A DNA stretch of 5,627 bases from Methylococcaceae bacterium (GTDB lineage Bacteria > Pseudomonadota > Gammaproteobacteria > Methylococcales > Methylococcaceae), in NCBI GenBank assembly GCA_028678445.1, contig JAJRDJ010000465.1:1-5627 (forward strand), in the 5' to 3' direction. Under the pieces are notes generated by a model, which was not told the DNA's origin, did not search any database, and was given only the letters and a program-made list of their open reading frames with translations. The position numbers were made by a program, and so were the translations under genes. This document shows, piece by piece, positions 1 to 5,562 of this stretch (position 1 is its first letter; the number at the start of each line of letters is the position of its first letter).

Positions 1-148
1 CGATAAGCGTGATGAGCCCCACATAAGCCCCCGACGCCCAGGCGGCGATCCAGAGGGGAAACAGGACCAGGTACAAAATAAGAGAAAGCGTGAGGATCAA
101 GACGATCAGCAACGCCACGCCACCCACCAGGCCTGTCTCTATTCCCAT
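1..148 (-). CDS. floA: Flotillin-like protein FloA, N-terminal part (runs off the left edge)
   Basis: The first 49 codons of a membrane protein are present; the rest lies outside the window. It starts MGIETGLVGG, has one long hydrophobic segment at about residues 8-31, then PLWIAAWASGAYVGLITLI. The 'LWI-A-A-G--VG--TL' pattern just after a single N-terminal membrane segment is how FloA/YqfA proteins begin, ahead of their SPFH domain. Family members are bacterial flotillins that sit in the inner membrane, oligomerise and scaffold membrane microdomains. The start is supported by a GAGG Shine-Dalgarno (plus-strand 160-163) 11 nt before the ATG. The gene follows the NfeD protease gene by 16 nt on the same strand, the standard nfeD-floA order, so the two are almost certainly co-transcribed. 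The identification rests on this short stretch plus context; the SPFH domain itself cannot be seen. Confidence 0.82.
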   Translation of the reverse strand, partial: MGIETGLVGGVALLIVLILTLSLILYLVLFPLWIAAWASGAYVGLITLI

Positions 149-158
149 CAAGTTAATT

Positions 159-164
159 ACCTCA
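159..164 (-). promoter_or_regulatory. Ribosome binding site of floA
   Basis: On the minus strand this reads TGAGGT, overlapping the end of the short gap after the nfeD stop codon. It lies 10 nt before the floA ATG. It fixes the floA start and shows that floA is translated independently even though it is co-transcribed with nfeD. Confidence 0.75.
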
Positions 165-1556
165 CTATTTCGACTTTAGATCTCGTCGGACTACGATCCG
201 GCTGCCATCGACCCGGGTCACCCTAACCACCGTGCCGGGTTCGATGAATTCCCCGTTAGAAACCACATCCACCCGCTCGCCCTCGATTAACGCGATACCT
301 GCCGGACGCAGGGGCGAAATGGTTTCCCCGGTTTTCCCGTGCCAGCGCTCATCTCCTTCCGGAGCGGAGGCATACCCCCCGCTTGCGGGAAGCCCGGTTT
401 CCAGAATCAGGCGTCGCCCCAAGGGCAGGCGCGGCAAAATTCTTAGTAACAACAAGCTCACAGCCAACGCCAGGATAAGGGCGAATACCACGCGGGCTGC
501 AGCCTCGAGCATGAATTCCCAGTTGGCGCCCGCACCGACCAGACTCAGACTCAGCCCGCTCAGTAAGGCCAGGATTCCGAGTGCACCGGCAATGCCGAAT
601 CCCGGAATCACGAAAATCTCCAGAACCATGAGCACGAGGCCGCCGCAGATCAACAGCAGTTCCTCCCATCCGGCCAGTTGTACCAGCCAGTGTCCCCAGA
701 AAAACAGCGCCAGAGTAGTGATCCCAAGAATGCCTGGCACCCCAAAGCCGGGAGTTCGAATTTCCAGGATGATACCCAGTATACCGATACTGATAAGGAG
801 GGAGCTGACAGTCGGATGCGTAAGCCAGCGCACCAGATTCTCAGCCCAGTTGGGGGACGTCCTCCGTACCTCGACCCCCTCCAGATTCAGGGGTTTCAGG
901 ACCTCGTCCAGGGTGTTGGCCCGGTAATCCGCGACCTTGTGCTTCAGGGCTTCCGCTGTCGTGAGGGTCAGGAGTTTCCCTTTTTCGATAAGGCCGGGGA
1001 TTGCAACGTCGGCATCCACCATCGCCTCCGCGATCAGCGGGGGACGCTTGCGGCTCTCGGCCGTCGCCCGGAACTCCTTGCGGACATAGGAGACGGTCTT
1101 TTCTTCCACCGGCTGCGCGGGTGAACCCGGCTGCCCCATTTGCACCGGAGTGGCGGCCCCAATGGTGCCTCCATCGGCCATGGCGATTTTTCCGGCGGCG
1201 AGACCGATGAGGGCCCCTGCGGAGATCGCTCGTTTGTTGATGAAGGCCACTGTCGGCACGCGGGCATTCAGCAAGGCGTCGCGAATCAGCACGGCTCCAT
1301 CTATCCGACCGCCGAAGGTATTGATGTCGAGTACGACGGCTGCCGCGCTCTCTTCCGCCGCTTTGTTCAGGACCCGCTGAACGAATGGCGCCAGCCCGAG
1401 ATCGATGACACCTTCGATCGGCGCCACGTAGACCATTTTTGGCTCCGCTTGGGCTATTACTGTCTGGCCGGGGAGGAGGGGCGTCACCATGGCCAAGAGC
1501 ATGATCCACAGCCTTACGGCCTTGCCGGCCCGGATGTTGTGAGTGTTTGAAGCCAT
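165..1556 (-). CDS. nfeD: NfeD family membrane-bound serine protease (ClpP-class), flotillin/stomatin partner
   Basis: This is a 463-aa protein of the long NfeD type. It has an N-terminal signal peptide or anchor (about residues 13-36), a ClpP/SppA-like protease domain (about 41-235), five hydrophobic segments (about 249-266, 274-295, 297-316, 320-341 and 351-373), and a C-terminal OB-fold NfeD domain (about 405-460, with 'GKTGETISPLRPAGIALIEGERVDV' character). The protease motifs are clear: 'NTFGGRIDGA' near 79-88, the nucleophile Ser112 in 'AISAGALIGLAA', 'GTIGAATPV' near 130-138, and Lys153 in 'EEKTVSY'. The 41-residue gap between Ser112 and Lys153 equals that of the Ser97/Lys138 dyad of the archaeal homologue PH1510, which cleaves the C-terminal hydrophobic region of its partner stomatin. 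The start is backed by an AGGAGGT Shine-Dalgarno (plus-strand 1568-1574), 12 nt upstream, a slightly long spacing. The gene ends in TAG. It is the first gene of an operon with floA and looks fully intact. Cleavage of the neighbouring FloA is an inference from homologues. Confidence 0.93.
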   Translation of the reverse strand: MASNTHNIRAGKAVRLWIMLLAMVTPLLPGQTVIAQAEPKMVYVAPIEGVIDLGLAPFVQRVLNKAAEESAAAVVLDINTFGGRIDGAVLIRDALLNARVPTVAFINKRAISAGALIGLAAGKIAMADGGTIGAATPVQMGQPGSPAQPVEEKTVSYVRKEFRATAESRKRPPLIAEAMVDADVAIPGLIEKGKLLTLTTAEALKHKVADYRANTLDEVLKPLNLEGVEVRRTSPNWAENLVRWLTHPTVSSLLISIGILGIILEIRTPGFGVPGILGITTLALFFWGHWLVQLAGWEELLLICGGLVLMVLEIFVIPGFGIAGALGILALLSGLSLSLVGAGANWEFMLEAAARVVFALILALAVSLLLLRILPRLPLGRRLILETGLPASGGYASAPEGDERWHGKTGETISPLRPAGIALIEGERVDVVSNGEFIEPGTVVRVTRVDGSRIVVRRDLKSK

Positions 1557-1567
1557 GTCCGACCGAA

Positions 1568-1576
1568 ACCTCCTCT
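1568..1576 (-). promoter_or_regulatory. Ribosome binding site of nfeD
   Basis: On the minus strand this reads AGAGGAGGT, a near-perfect match to the anti-Shine-Dalgarno sequence. The distance to the ATG at 1556 is about 11-12 nt, a little longer than optimal. No better in-frame start lies nearer, and the signal peptide begins correctly from this ATG, so the start is secure. Confidence 0.75.
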
Positions 1577-1668
1577 GAATACTGGGCGCGCTCTAGAATC
1601 AAGTGCATGCGATGCAGGGATCCAGGATGAATGTGTTCGGCGCAAGAGACCCCGCCAATCGAGCCTGC

Positions 1669-1698
1669 ATTTAGCGCCCTTCGCCGTGAAATCGTCAA
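1669..1698 (-). promoter_or_regulatory. Candidate sigma70 promoter for nfeD-floA
   Basis: On the minus strand there is a TTGACG -35 box (1693-1698), an 18-nt spacer and a CTAAAT -10 box (1669-1674). The -35 matches consensus at 5 of 6 positions; the -10 is poor (3 of 6). Transcription would start near 1660, giving a leader of about 100 nt before the nfeD ATG. A 6-bp inverted repeat (1701-1722) sits directly upstream of the -35. This is the best promoter I find for the operon, but it is not strong. Confidence 0.35.
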
Positions 1699-1700
1699 GC

Positions 1701-1733
1701 CAGGGCAGGGAATTTCGCCCTGAGGGGATCCCC
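1701..1733. repeat. Two adjacent inverted repeats upstream of the candidate nfeD promoter
   Basis: CAGGGC (1701-1706) and GCCCTG (1717-1722) form a perfect 6-bp inverted repeat around 10 nt. Two bases later lies the perfect 10-bp palindrome GGGGATCCCC (1724-1733). Together they sit immediately upstream of the candidate -35 box of the nfeD-floA operon. They could be a protein-binding site or a chance feature of GC-rich DNA. There is no T-tract, so this is not a terminator. Confidence 0.35.
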
Positions 1734-2075
1734 CCGGTTCCATTTCGAACGAGCCTAACCCACAAGGGATTCCTTCATCGCCTTGACCCAACGGCTGCGA
1801 GCATGATGGACGTTTCTGGGCAACGCAGCGGGGCGGTGCGACGGTATTGGTGTTCGCGGCGGAAGGGGAGATCACAACCAGTCCCATGGGAACGTAAGAA
1901 CCAGATTTTCCTGGGTTCAGACGGGTTCGTGGCTCACCTGCATTGTCACCCATAGGCCCAGGTCTAACTCCGGAAGATTCCCGCGACACAGCGTCGGCGG
2001 CCGCCATGCTTAGCGCAGATTGCGAAAGCGCATGCACGCGATGAGGCGATGGTCCGCTCCTACGCCAGCGGCGGG

Positions 2076-2081
2076 TATACT
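2076..2081 (+). promoter_or_regulatory. Possible -10 box upstream of the amylase gene
   Basis: TATACT matches the sigma70 -10 consensus at 5 of 6 positions, about 250 bp ahead of the amylase start. The sequence 16-18 nt upstream (around TCCGCT) is a poor -35, so an activator would be needed. I found no better promoter for the amylase. Low confidence. Confidence 0.2.
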
Positions 2082-2196
2082 TTAGCGATCAGAGAGTATG
2101 TCGGATCGCGTTATTCCCGATTCAACCGCATCGTTATTTTTGACCGGGTGGCCGCGTAACAGGCGCGGATACCCATTCTCATGGTTTACCGCTAAA

Positions 2197-2219
2197 ACCC
2201 GTCGGGTGACGGGTCACCC
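2197..2219. repeat. Overlapping, mutually exclusive inverted repeats upstream of the amylase
   Basis: Two perfect 7-bp inverted repeats share bases. The first pairs ACCCGTC (2197-2203) with GACGGGT (2208-2214) around a GGGT tetraloop. The second pairs GGGTGAC (2204-2210) with GTCACCC (2213-2219) around GG. As DNA, GGGTGAC-GG-GTCACCC is a compact 16-bp dyad of the size bound by many dimeric repressors. As RNA, the two stems cannot form together. They lie about 120 bp before the amylase start codon, so they could be an operator or leader structure. Neither is followed by a T-run, so they are not terminators. Confidence 0.45.
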
Positions 2220-2321
2220 TGTGTGTACCTTTCCACCGCGACCCCATTCCTGACCAAAATAATCCCCTGCCCAACCATCCAATACTTGCTGGGCGTTGAC
2301 CTATTTTTTTGCAAACATTCC

Positions 2322-2326
2322 AGGAG
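2322..2326 (+). promoter_or_regulatory. Ribosome binding site of the amylase gene
   Basis: AGGAG lies 8 nt before the ATG at 2335, close to ideal spacing. It decides the start in favour of ATG 2335 (MSTLTVHF) over the upstream in-frame TTG at 2296, which would only add a short extension without a signal peptide. Confidence 0.75.
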
Positions 2327-2334
2327 CTGAGGCC

Positions 2335-4542
2335 ATGTCCACTTTGACCGTCCACTTCGAGAGGCCCGCCGATTGGGCGGATTCGGTATATATTCACTTC
2401 TGGGATGTCGAGCCGAGCGGGGCGGGATCGGACTGGCCGGGCGTTCGCATGGCGGCGGAGGGCACGAACAGTTTTTTCTGGCGCTTCGAGGGCTCGAGCG
2501 CCGCGCATTTTGTGATTCATGACGGATGGGGACGGCAAACCGCCGATCACTACCGCCGTCGCGACAGCTGGCTTGACCGGCGTGGGCACTGGCATGACAG
2601 CCAACCCGTCGCATCCAAAGCCAGCGTTCCGGCGACAACGCCCAAATCCTCCACCAGCACCGGGAAGTCCGGGGTAACGCGAAAAACCAAGTCCGCACTC
2701 CGTTATGTGGAGGCCAAAAATTCGCGGGTAGAGAATCAGCCGGATTTTCGCGAGGAGACCATTTACTTCCTCCTCACCACGCGCTTTTACGACGGCGACC
2801 CCTCCAACAATTTCTTCTGCCGCGACCGCATCCAGTTCGACGCCAGCGGCCAAGCGGTAGACCAGCACTGGCGCGGTGTTTTCTAGGGACTTATCGAACG
2901 GCTGGATTATATCAAGGATCTGGGTTTCACCGCGATCTGGGTCACACCGCCGGTGGAAAACCGCTCAGGGCTCGATTACCACGGCTACCACGCCTACGAC
3001 TGGACGCGCATCGACCCGCGCCTGGAATCGCCCGGCGCGACGTATCAGGATCTGATCGACGCGGCGCACGCGCGGGGCATCAAGATCATCCAGGACGTGG
3101 TGGTCAATCATTCCTGCCAGTACGGCATTCGCGGCCAGGTGCATATCGACCATCTGCCGATCAAGTATTACGTGCCGCAGGGTTCCGCGCCGGGCCGGGT
3201 CGATCATGGGCCGTACCAGGGCAACCTCGGCAATTACGCCTGGCCGAACCGCGACGATATCGACAACCCCAAGGCACCCGACTGGTGGCGCGAACGCCAT
3301 GCCCGCGATCCAGCGGGGGTGGAGCCACTGGTGGACTTACTGACCGGCGAGACCGTCCCCAAGCCTGGCTACCGGCCGGGCCGCTTCTTCGGCATCGATG
3401 CCAACACCCTGGACCCGGAGTGGTTCCACCAGGAAGGCTTCATCTGCGGCGGCGACTGGGAAAGCGCGCATCCGTTGCAAAACAGGCACCTGGCCGGAGA
3501 CTGCATCGATCTCGCCACCCGCCGGCAGAACGTCAAGAAGTACCTCATCGGCGCGATTAACCGGTATCTCGACATGGGCGTGGACGCGCTGCGCATCGAC
3601 ACCGTCAAGCATGTCGAACGCGATAACCTGCTCGAGTACGTCAACGCCTGGAAGGCGCACAAGCCGGGCCTGTTCGTGTTCGGCGAGAATCTGGTCAAGG
3701 GCTATGGCTGGGGCGATCTGGGCGGCGGCGATAACGGGCCGTCGCAGATCCGGCCCTGGTGGTATACCCGTTTGGGCGACGACCCGCGTGATCCCAGCTC
3801 TGGCGGCGATTCGGGCTTCCCGCAACTGGATTTCGGACTCTTCTCCACCTTCCGCGACACGGTCAGCAAGGGCACTTACGGCGGCACCGCACAAATACTG
3901 TCCATGGACTGGATCTACGGTGATGTCACCCAACTCGTCACCTTCCTGCAGAATCACGATGTCGGCCCGGACAACGATTTCAAATTCCGCTTCAAGGGCG
4001 AGCAATGGATGGCAGCCGCCGCTTACAACCTGATCTGGACGGTGCGCGGCATTCCCTGTTTGTACTACGGCGAGGAAATCGAATTCATGAAAGGCGCACC
4101 GCAGGATGTGGAGGGCGAGAAGGACACCCTTCACCAGACCGGCCGCGCCTATTTTGGCGAGCATCTCACGGATGAGCGCATCACCGCGACGCAGGCGCAT
4201 CCTCTCTATCGCCATATCCAGCGGCTGAACCAGATTCGCCGGGCGATCCCGGCCCTGCAGAAAGCGCCCCTGTCGCAAGTCAACGAATGGGGGAGCGGGA
4301 TGAGTTTCATCCGGGATTATCCGGCAGCGGATAGCTTTGCCGTAATCGGCCTCGCCATCGGCGGCGATCAGTCCGTGACCGTGCAGGGCGTGCGGAATGG
4401 CCTGTATCGCGATGCCGTCAGCGGGCGCGAACAACCAGTTTGCGACGGCACGCTGTCATTTAACGTGGCCGCCAACTCGGCCGGCATTTACGTTCTGGAC
4501 GGGCCGGGCAAGATCGGGGCGGACGGGATTTATTTGCGTTAG
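2335..4542 (+). pseudogene. GH13 alpha-amylase-type glycosidase with N-terminal starch-binding-like domain, interrupted by an in-frame TAG
   Basis: Read through one TAG at codon 184 (2884-2886), this gene encodes about 735 aa. Residues 1-90 form a beta-rich domain resembling starch-binding modules (CBM26-like: SVYIHFWD, DWPGVRM, FVIHDGWGRQTADHY). A Ser/Thr/Lys/Pro linker covers about 91-120. The GH13 TIM barrel runs from about 140 and ends in a C-terminal beta-sandwich (about 655-720). All four GH13 motifs are intact: DVVVNH at 254-259, GVDALRIDTVKH with nucleophile Asp422, FVFGEN with acid Glu451, and FLQNHD with Asp542. The enzyme would hydrolyse alpha-1,4-glucans. There is no signal peptide, which suggests a cytoplasmic role on glycogen or maltodextrins. 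The sequence around the lesion reads HWRGVF-stop-GLIERLDYIKDLGF; relatives carry HWRGDFKGLIEKLDYIK-like text, so AAG to TAG and a neighbouring GAT to GTT are the likely changes. As written, the product is 183 aa without catalytic residues. Restart at GTG 2953 lacks a ribosome binding site. No other frame damage is visible. Confidence 0.88.
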
Positions 4543-4629
4543 CCCACCCGACGGAATCGTGGCTCCCGGCTTTGCCATGGTTGCTTTATGCGATTGCCCC
4601 AGGGGGTTCAATCAGCGCATTTGCACGAC

Positions 4630-4659
4630 TTGACGCCCAATATTCTGGGCCGCTATATT
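4630..4659 (+). promoter_or_regulatory. Sigma70-type promoter of the small secreted protein gene
   Basis: The -35 box TTGACG (4630-4635) matches consensus at 5 of 6 positions. It is followed by an 18-nt spacer and the -10 box TATATT (4654-4659), also 5 of 6. Transcription would start around 4666, leaving a leader of about 58 nt. This is the best promoter in the window and indicates that the downstream gene is transcribed on its own. Confidence 0.65.
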
Positions 4660-4675
4660 TAAAAAATATAGGCGG
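4635..4675. repeat. Two inverted repeats embedded in the promoter
   Basis: GCCCA (4635-4639) and TGGGC (4646-4650) form a 5-bp inverted repeat inside the -35/-10 spacer. CTATATTT (4653-4660) and AAATATAG (4664-4671) form a perfect 8-bp inverted repeat with a 3-nt centre that covers the -10 box; with one bulged base it extends by 3 bp (CCG with CGG). Both lie where a repressor would block RNA polymerase, so they are candidate operators. The second stem would cover the start of the transcript, but no T-run follows closely enough for a terminator. Confidence 0.45.
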
Positions 4676-4710
4676 AACTTGCATTTATTTCTTTTTTTCC
4701 TCAATGGAGA

Positions 4711-4715
4711 AAGGT
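4711..4715 (+). promoter_or_regulatory. Ribosome binding site of the small secreted protein gene
   Basis: AAGGT lies 8-9 nt before the ATG at 4724, and a GGAGA at 4706-4710 adds pairing. The ATG at 4724 is preferred over the upstream in-frame TTG at 4679, because only from 4724 does the product start with a normal signal peptide. Confidence 0.6.
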
Positions 4716-4723
4716 ACGAGGCT

Positions 4724-5182
4724 ATGAACAAACAAGTGGCCATGGTTGTTGCTGCTCTGCTGGCACACACGCCCGCCTATGCGATTAACGCAAAATACCG
4801 GCAGCAACTCGAGCGCTCCGGCTGTACGCAGGTGACCGAGGCACAGGGTTGCGACATCACCAAGACAAAAAAAGAAAATGCCAAGGCCGGTTTTGGTACG
4901 GGAGTCCCCGCCAACGAAGGCAGCGCCTCGAACCACAGCCCTTACACCGGACAATGGGTTGCCAAAGCCACTTCAGGGGCAACGGTGGCGACCATCCGAA
5001 TCGATAACAAAGAGCATGTGTGGGTCAACGGAAAGAAAGTGAATGCTAAACGCAGTGACGGCGCTCTTGTATTTCGCGATGGATCGATTACCTACACCAT
5101 CCAAGGCGATCGGCGCTTGAAAGGTGAGGACTTTTGGGCCGATTCAGATGCTGGAACCAAGGGACCTATCAAAGTTGAGTAA
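4724..5182 (+). CDS. Small secreted protein of unknown function
   Basis: This gene encodes 152 aa, starting MNKQVAMVVAALLAHTPAYA, a short Sec signal peptide with a probable cleavage after Ala20 (AYA). The mature protein of about 132 aa would be periplasmic. Its first part (about 21-56) is polar and probably helical, with Cys34 and Cys43 (RSGCTQVTEAQGCDITKTK) well placed for a disulfide bond. A Gly/Ser/Asn-rich segment (about 57-72) leads to a beta-rich part (about 73-135) with alternating strands (GQWVAKATSG, ATIRIDNKEHVWVNGKKV, GALVFRDGSITYTIQGD). This suggests a small beta-barrel or sandwich. The N-terminal cysteine segment resembles hypothetical proteins I recall from gammaproteobacteria, but I know no function. 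The gene has its own promoter, and its base composition looks somewhat less GC-rich than its neighbours. It ends in TAA and is likely terminated by the hairpin at 5382-5418. Confidence 0.8.
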   Translation: MNKQVAMVVAALLAHTPAYAINAKYRQQLERSGCTQVTEAQGCDITKTKKENAKAGFGTGVPANEGSASNHSPYTGQWVAKATSGATVATIRIDNKEHVWVNGKKVNAKRSDGALVFRDGSITYTIQGDRRLKGEDFWADSDAGTKGPIKVE

Positions 5183-5381
5183 TCAGGATGGGAGCGGGAG
5201 CGCGCGACTCAAAGTTCGCGGGTGGATCGCCTTTTGATTATGGGTCGTCGGCACCTGTGCGGCAAACAGGAACGGAATTGAGGTTTCCGGTTGGCCATCT
5301 AACGCTACAGCCGCGTTAACCCGGCCGGAACGCGATAGCGATTCCGGCGATGGTTTCCGTCATCCCAGACCCGCCAGACAC
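5183..5381. other. Intergenic stretch after the secreted protein gene
   Basis: I see no gene here. The stretch contains a small hairpin (CGGAA 5273-5277 with TTCCG 5285-5289) and a stronger one at 5324-5348. Neither is followed by a T-run. The intrinsic terminator starts at 5382. Confidence 0.5.
5324..5348. repeat. Strong imperfect hairpin of unknown role
   Basis: GCCGGAA-CGC (5324-5333) pairs with GCG-A-TTCCGGC (5338-5348) around a GATA loop, giving a 10-bp stem with a single bulged A. There is no T-run on either strand, so it is not an intrinsic terminator. It could be a REP-like element or an mRNA-stabilising 3' structure for the secreted protein transcript. Whether it is repeated elsewhere in the genome cannot be seen. 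Confidence 0.4.
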
Positions 5382-5418
5382 AAAAGCCCGCCGGCTTGTA
5401 CGAACCGGTGGGCTTTTT
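5382..5418 (+). terminator. Intrinsic terminator, probably bidirectional
   Basis: AAAAGCCC-G-CCGG (5382-5394) pairs with CCGG-T-GGGCTTTT (5405-5417) around a 10-nt loop. The single odd pair is a G-T that becomes a G-U wobble in RNA. A run of five T (5414-5418) follows on the plus strand. The A-run on the left gives TTTT on the minus strand, so it can also stop the minus-strand gene entering from the right. It is the likely end of the secreted protein transcript, about 200 nt after its stop. Confidence 0.85.
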
Positions 5419-5422
5419 CGTG

Positions 5423-5550
5423 GTGCGCCCGGCAGGGCGCACTTACTTGGAGGTGAAAATCCTCTACACGCCCGGCAAGGGAAGCGTTAGAGTGAAAGAG
5501 ATAAGTTTCGGGGCGCCCGCCGGTCTGACCGGTAACGGTCATGCGGCGGT
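5423..5550 (+). mobile_element. Probable group IIC intron 5' end (relic)
   Basis: The stretch opens with GTGCG, the group II intron 5' consensus. GTGCGCCC (5423-5430) and GGGCGCAC (5435-5442) form a perfect 8-bp stem closed by GGCA. A second stem pairs GGAGG (5449-5453) with CCTCT (5461-5465) around a TGAAAAT-type loop, then come 'GGCAAGGGAAGCGTTAG' (5474-5490). The order and wording match the start of domain I in group IIC introns such as the Oceanobacillus iheyensis one, as I remember it. After 5490 the match fades; a patch from 5523 (GGTCTGACC) to about 5550 again resembles a later piece of domain I, as if about 60 nt had been replaced by 30. It begins 5 nt after the T-run of a terminator, the usual group IIC target. 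No reverse transcriptase or domain V is visible before the window ends, and a minus-strand gene tail follows, so a truncated copy is most likely. The right limit is uncertain. Confidence 0.6.
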
Positions 5551-5562
5551 GGCGCTATCGGG

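Larger units (their letters stand above)
1577..2334. other. Long divergent intergenic region without a convincing gene
   Basis: About 760 bp separate the nfeD ribosome binding site from the amylase start. Open frames exist here on both strands (for example plus 1686-1955, 89 codons), but their translations are rich in Arg, Pro and Ser, show no domain or signal and lack good ribosome binding sites, so I do not call genes. The stretch holds the candidate nfeD promoter with its dyads (1669-1733), a TATACT hexamer at 2076-2081 with no good -35, and the overlapping inverted repeats at 2197-2219. I see no tRNA, no riboswitch I recognise, and no insertion-sequence ends. Its size is unusual for two housekeeping-type genes and would fit a decayed gene. 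Confidence 0.6.
4543..4723 (+). other. Intergenic spacer with promoter for the downstream secreted protein
   Basis: This spacer holds the sigma70-type promoter at 4630-4659 and its two inverted repeats. It ends in a T-rich stretch and the ribosome binding site of the next gene. I see no credible terminator for the amylase: the imperfect hairpin just after its stop (AGCCCAC with GTGGCT) is weak and has no T-run. Confidence 0.5.

Noticed and set aside
1686..1955. Plus-strand open frame of 89 codons in the divergent gap
   Set aside because: No good ribosome binding site, no codon bias like the real genes, no recognisable domain or signal peptide.
841..2037. Long minus-strand open frame of 398 codons
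   Set aside because: It mostly overlaps nfeD in another frame; its translation is low-complexity Arg/Gly/Pro/Ser text with no domain, whereas nfeD has clear motifs.
2884..2886. TAG as a recoded codon (pyrrolysine or genome-wide amber reassignment)
   Set aside because: TAG is the natural stop of both nfeD and the amylase in this window, and the expected residue is an ordinary lysine one base change away.
3398..4033. Plus-strand open frame of 211 codons overlapping the amylase
   Set aside because: It is a shifted-frame shadow of the amylase with Ser/Arg/Ala-rich composition and no domain.
3337..4434. Minus-strand open frame of 365 codons opposite the amylase
   Set aside because: It is the antisense shadow of the GH13 catalytic region, caused by high GC at third codon positions; the plus strand carries all catalytic motifs.
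2953..4542. Downstream amylase frame as a separate gene starting at GTG 2953
   Set aside because: No Shine-Dalgarno precedes this GTG, and a start here would remove the first strand and helix of the barrel that is encoded in the same frame just after the TAG.
4541..4570. Weak hairpin after the amylase stop as its terminator
   Set aside because: Only six pairs with a bulge, and no T-run follows.
5360..5542. Minus-strand open frame of 60 codons across the terminator and intron-like region
   Set aside because: It runs through an intrinsic terminator and structured non-coding sequence, and has no domain or ribosome binding site.
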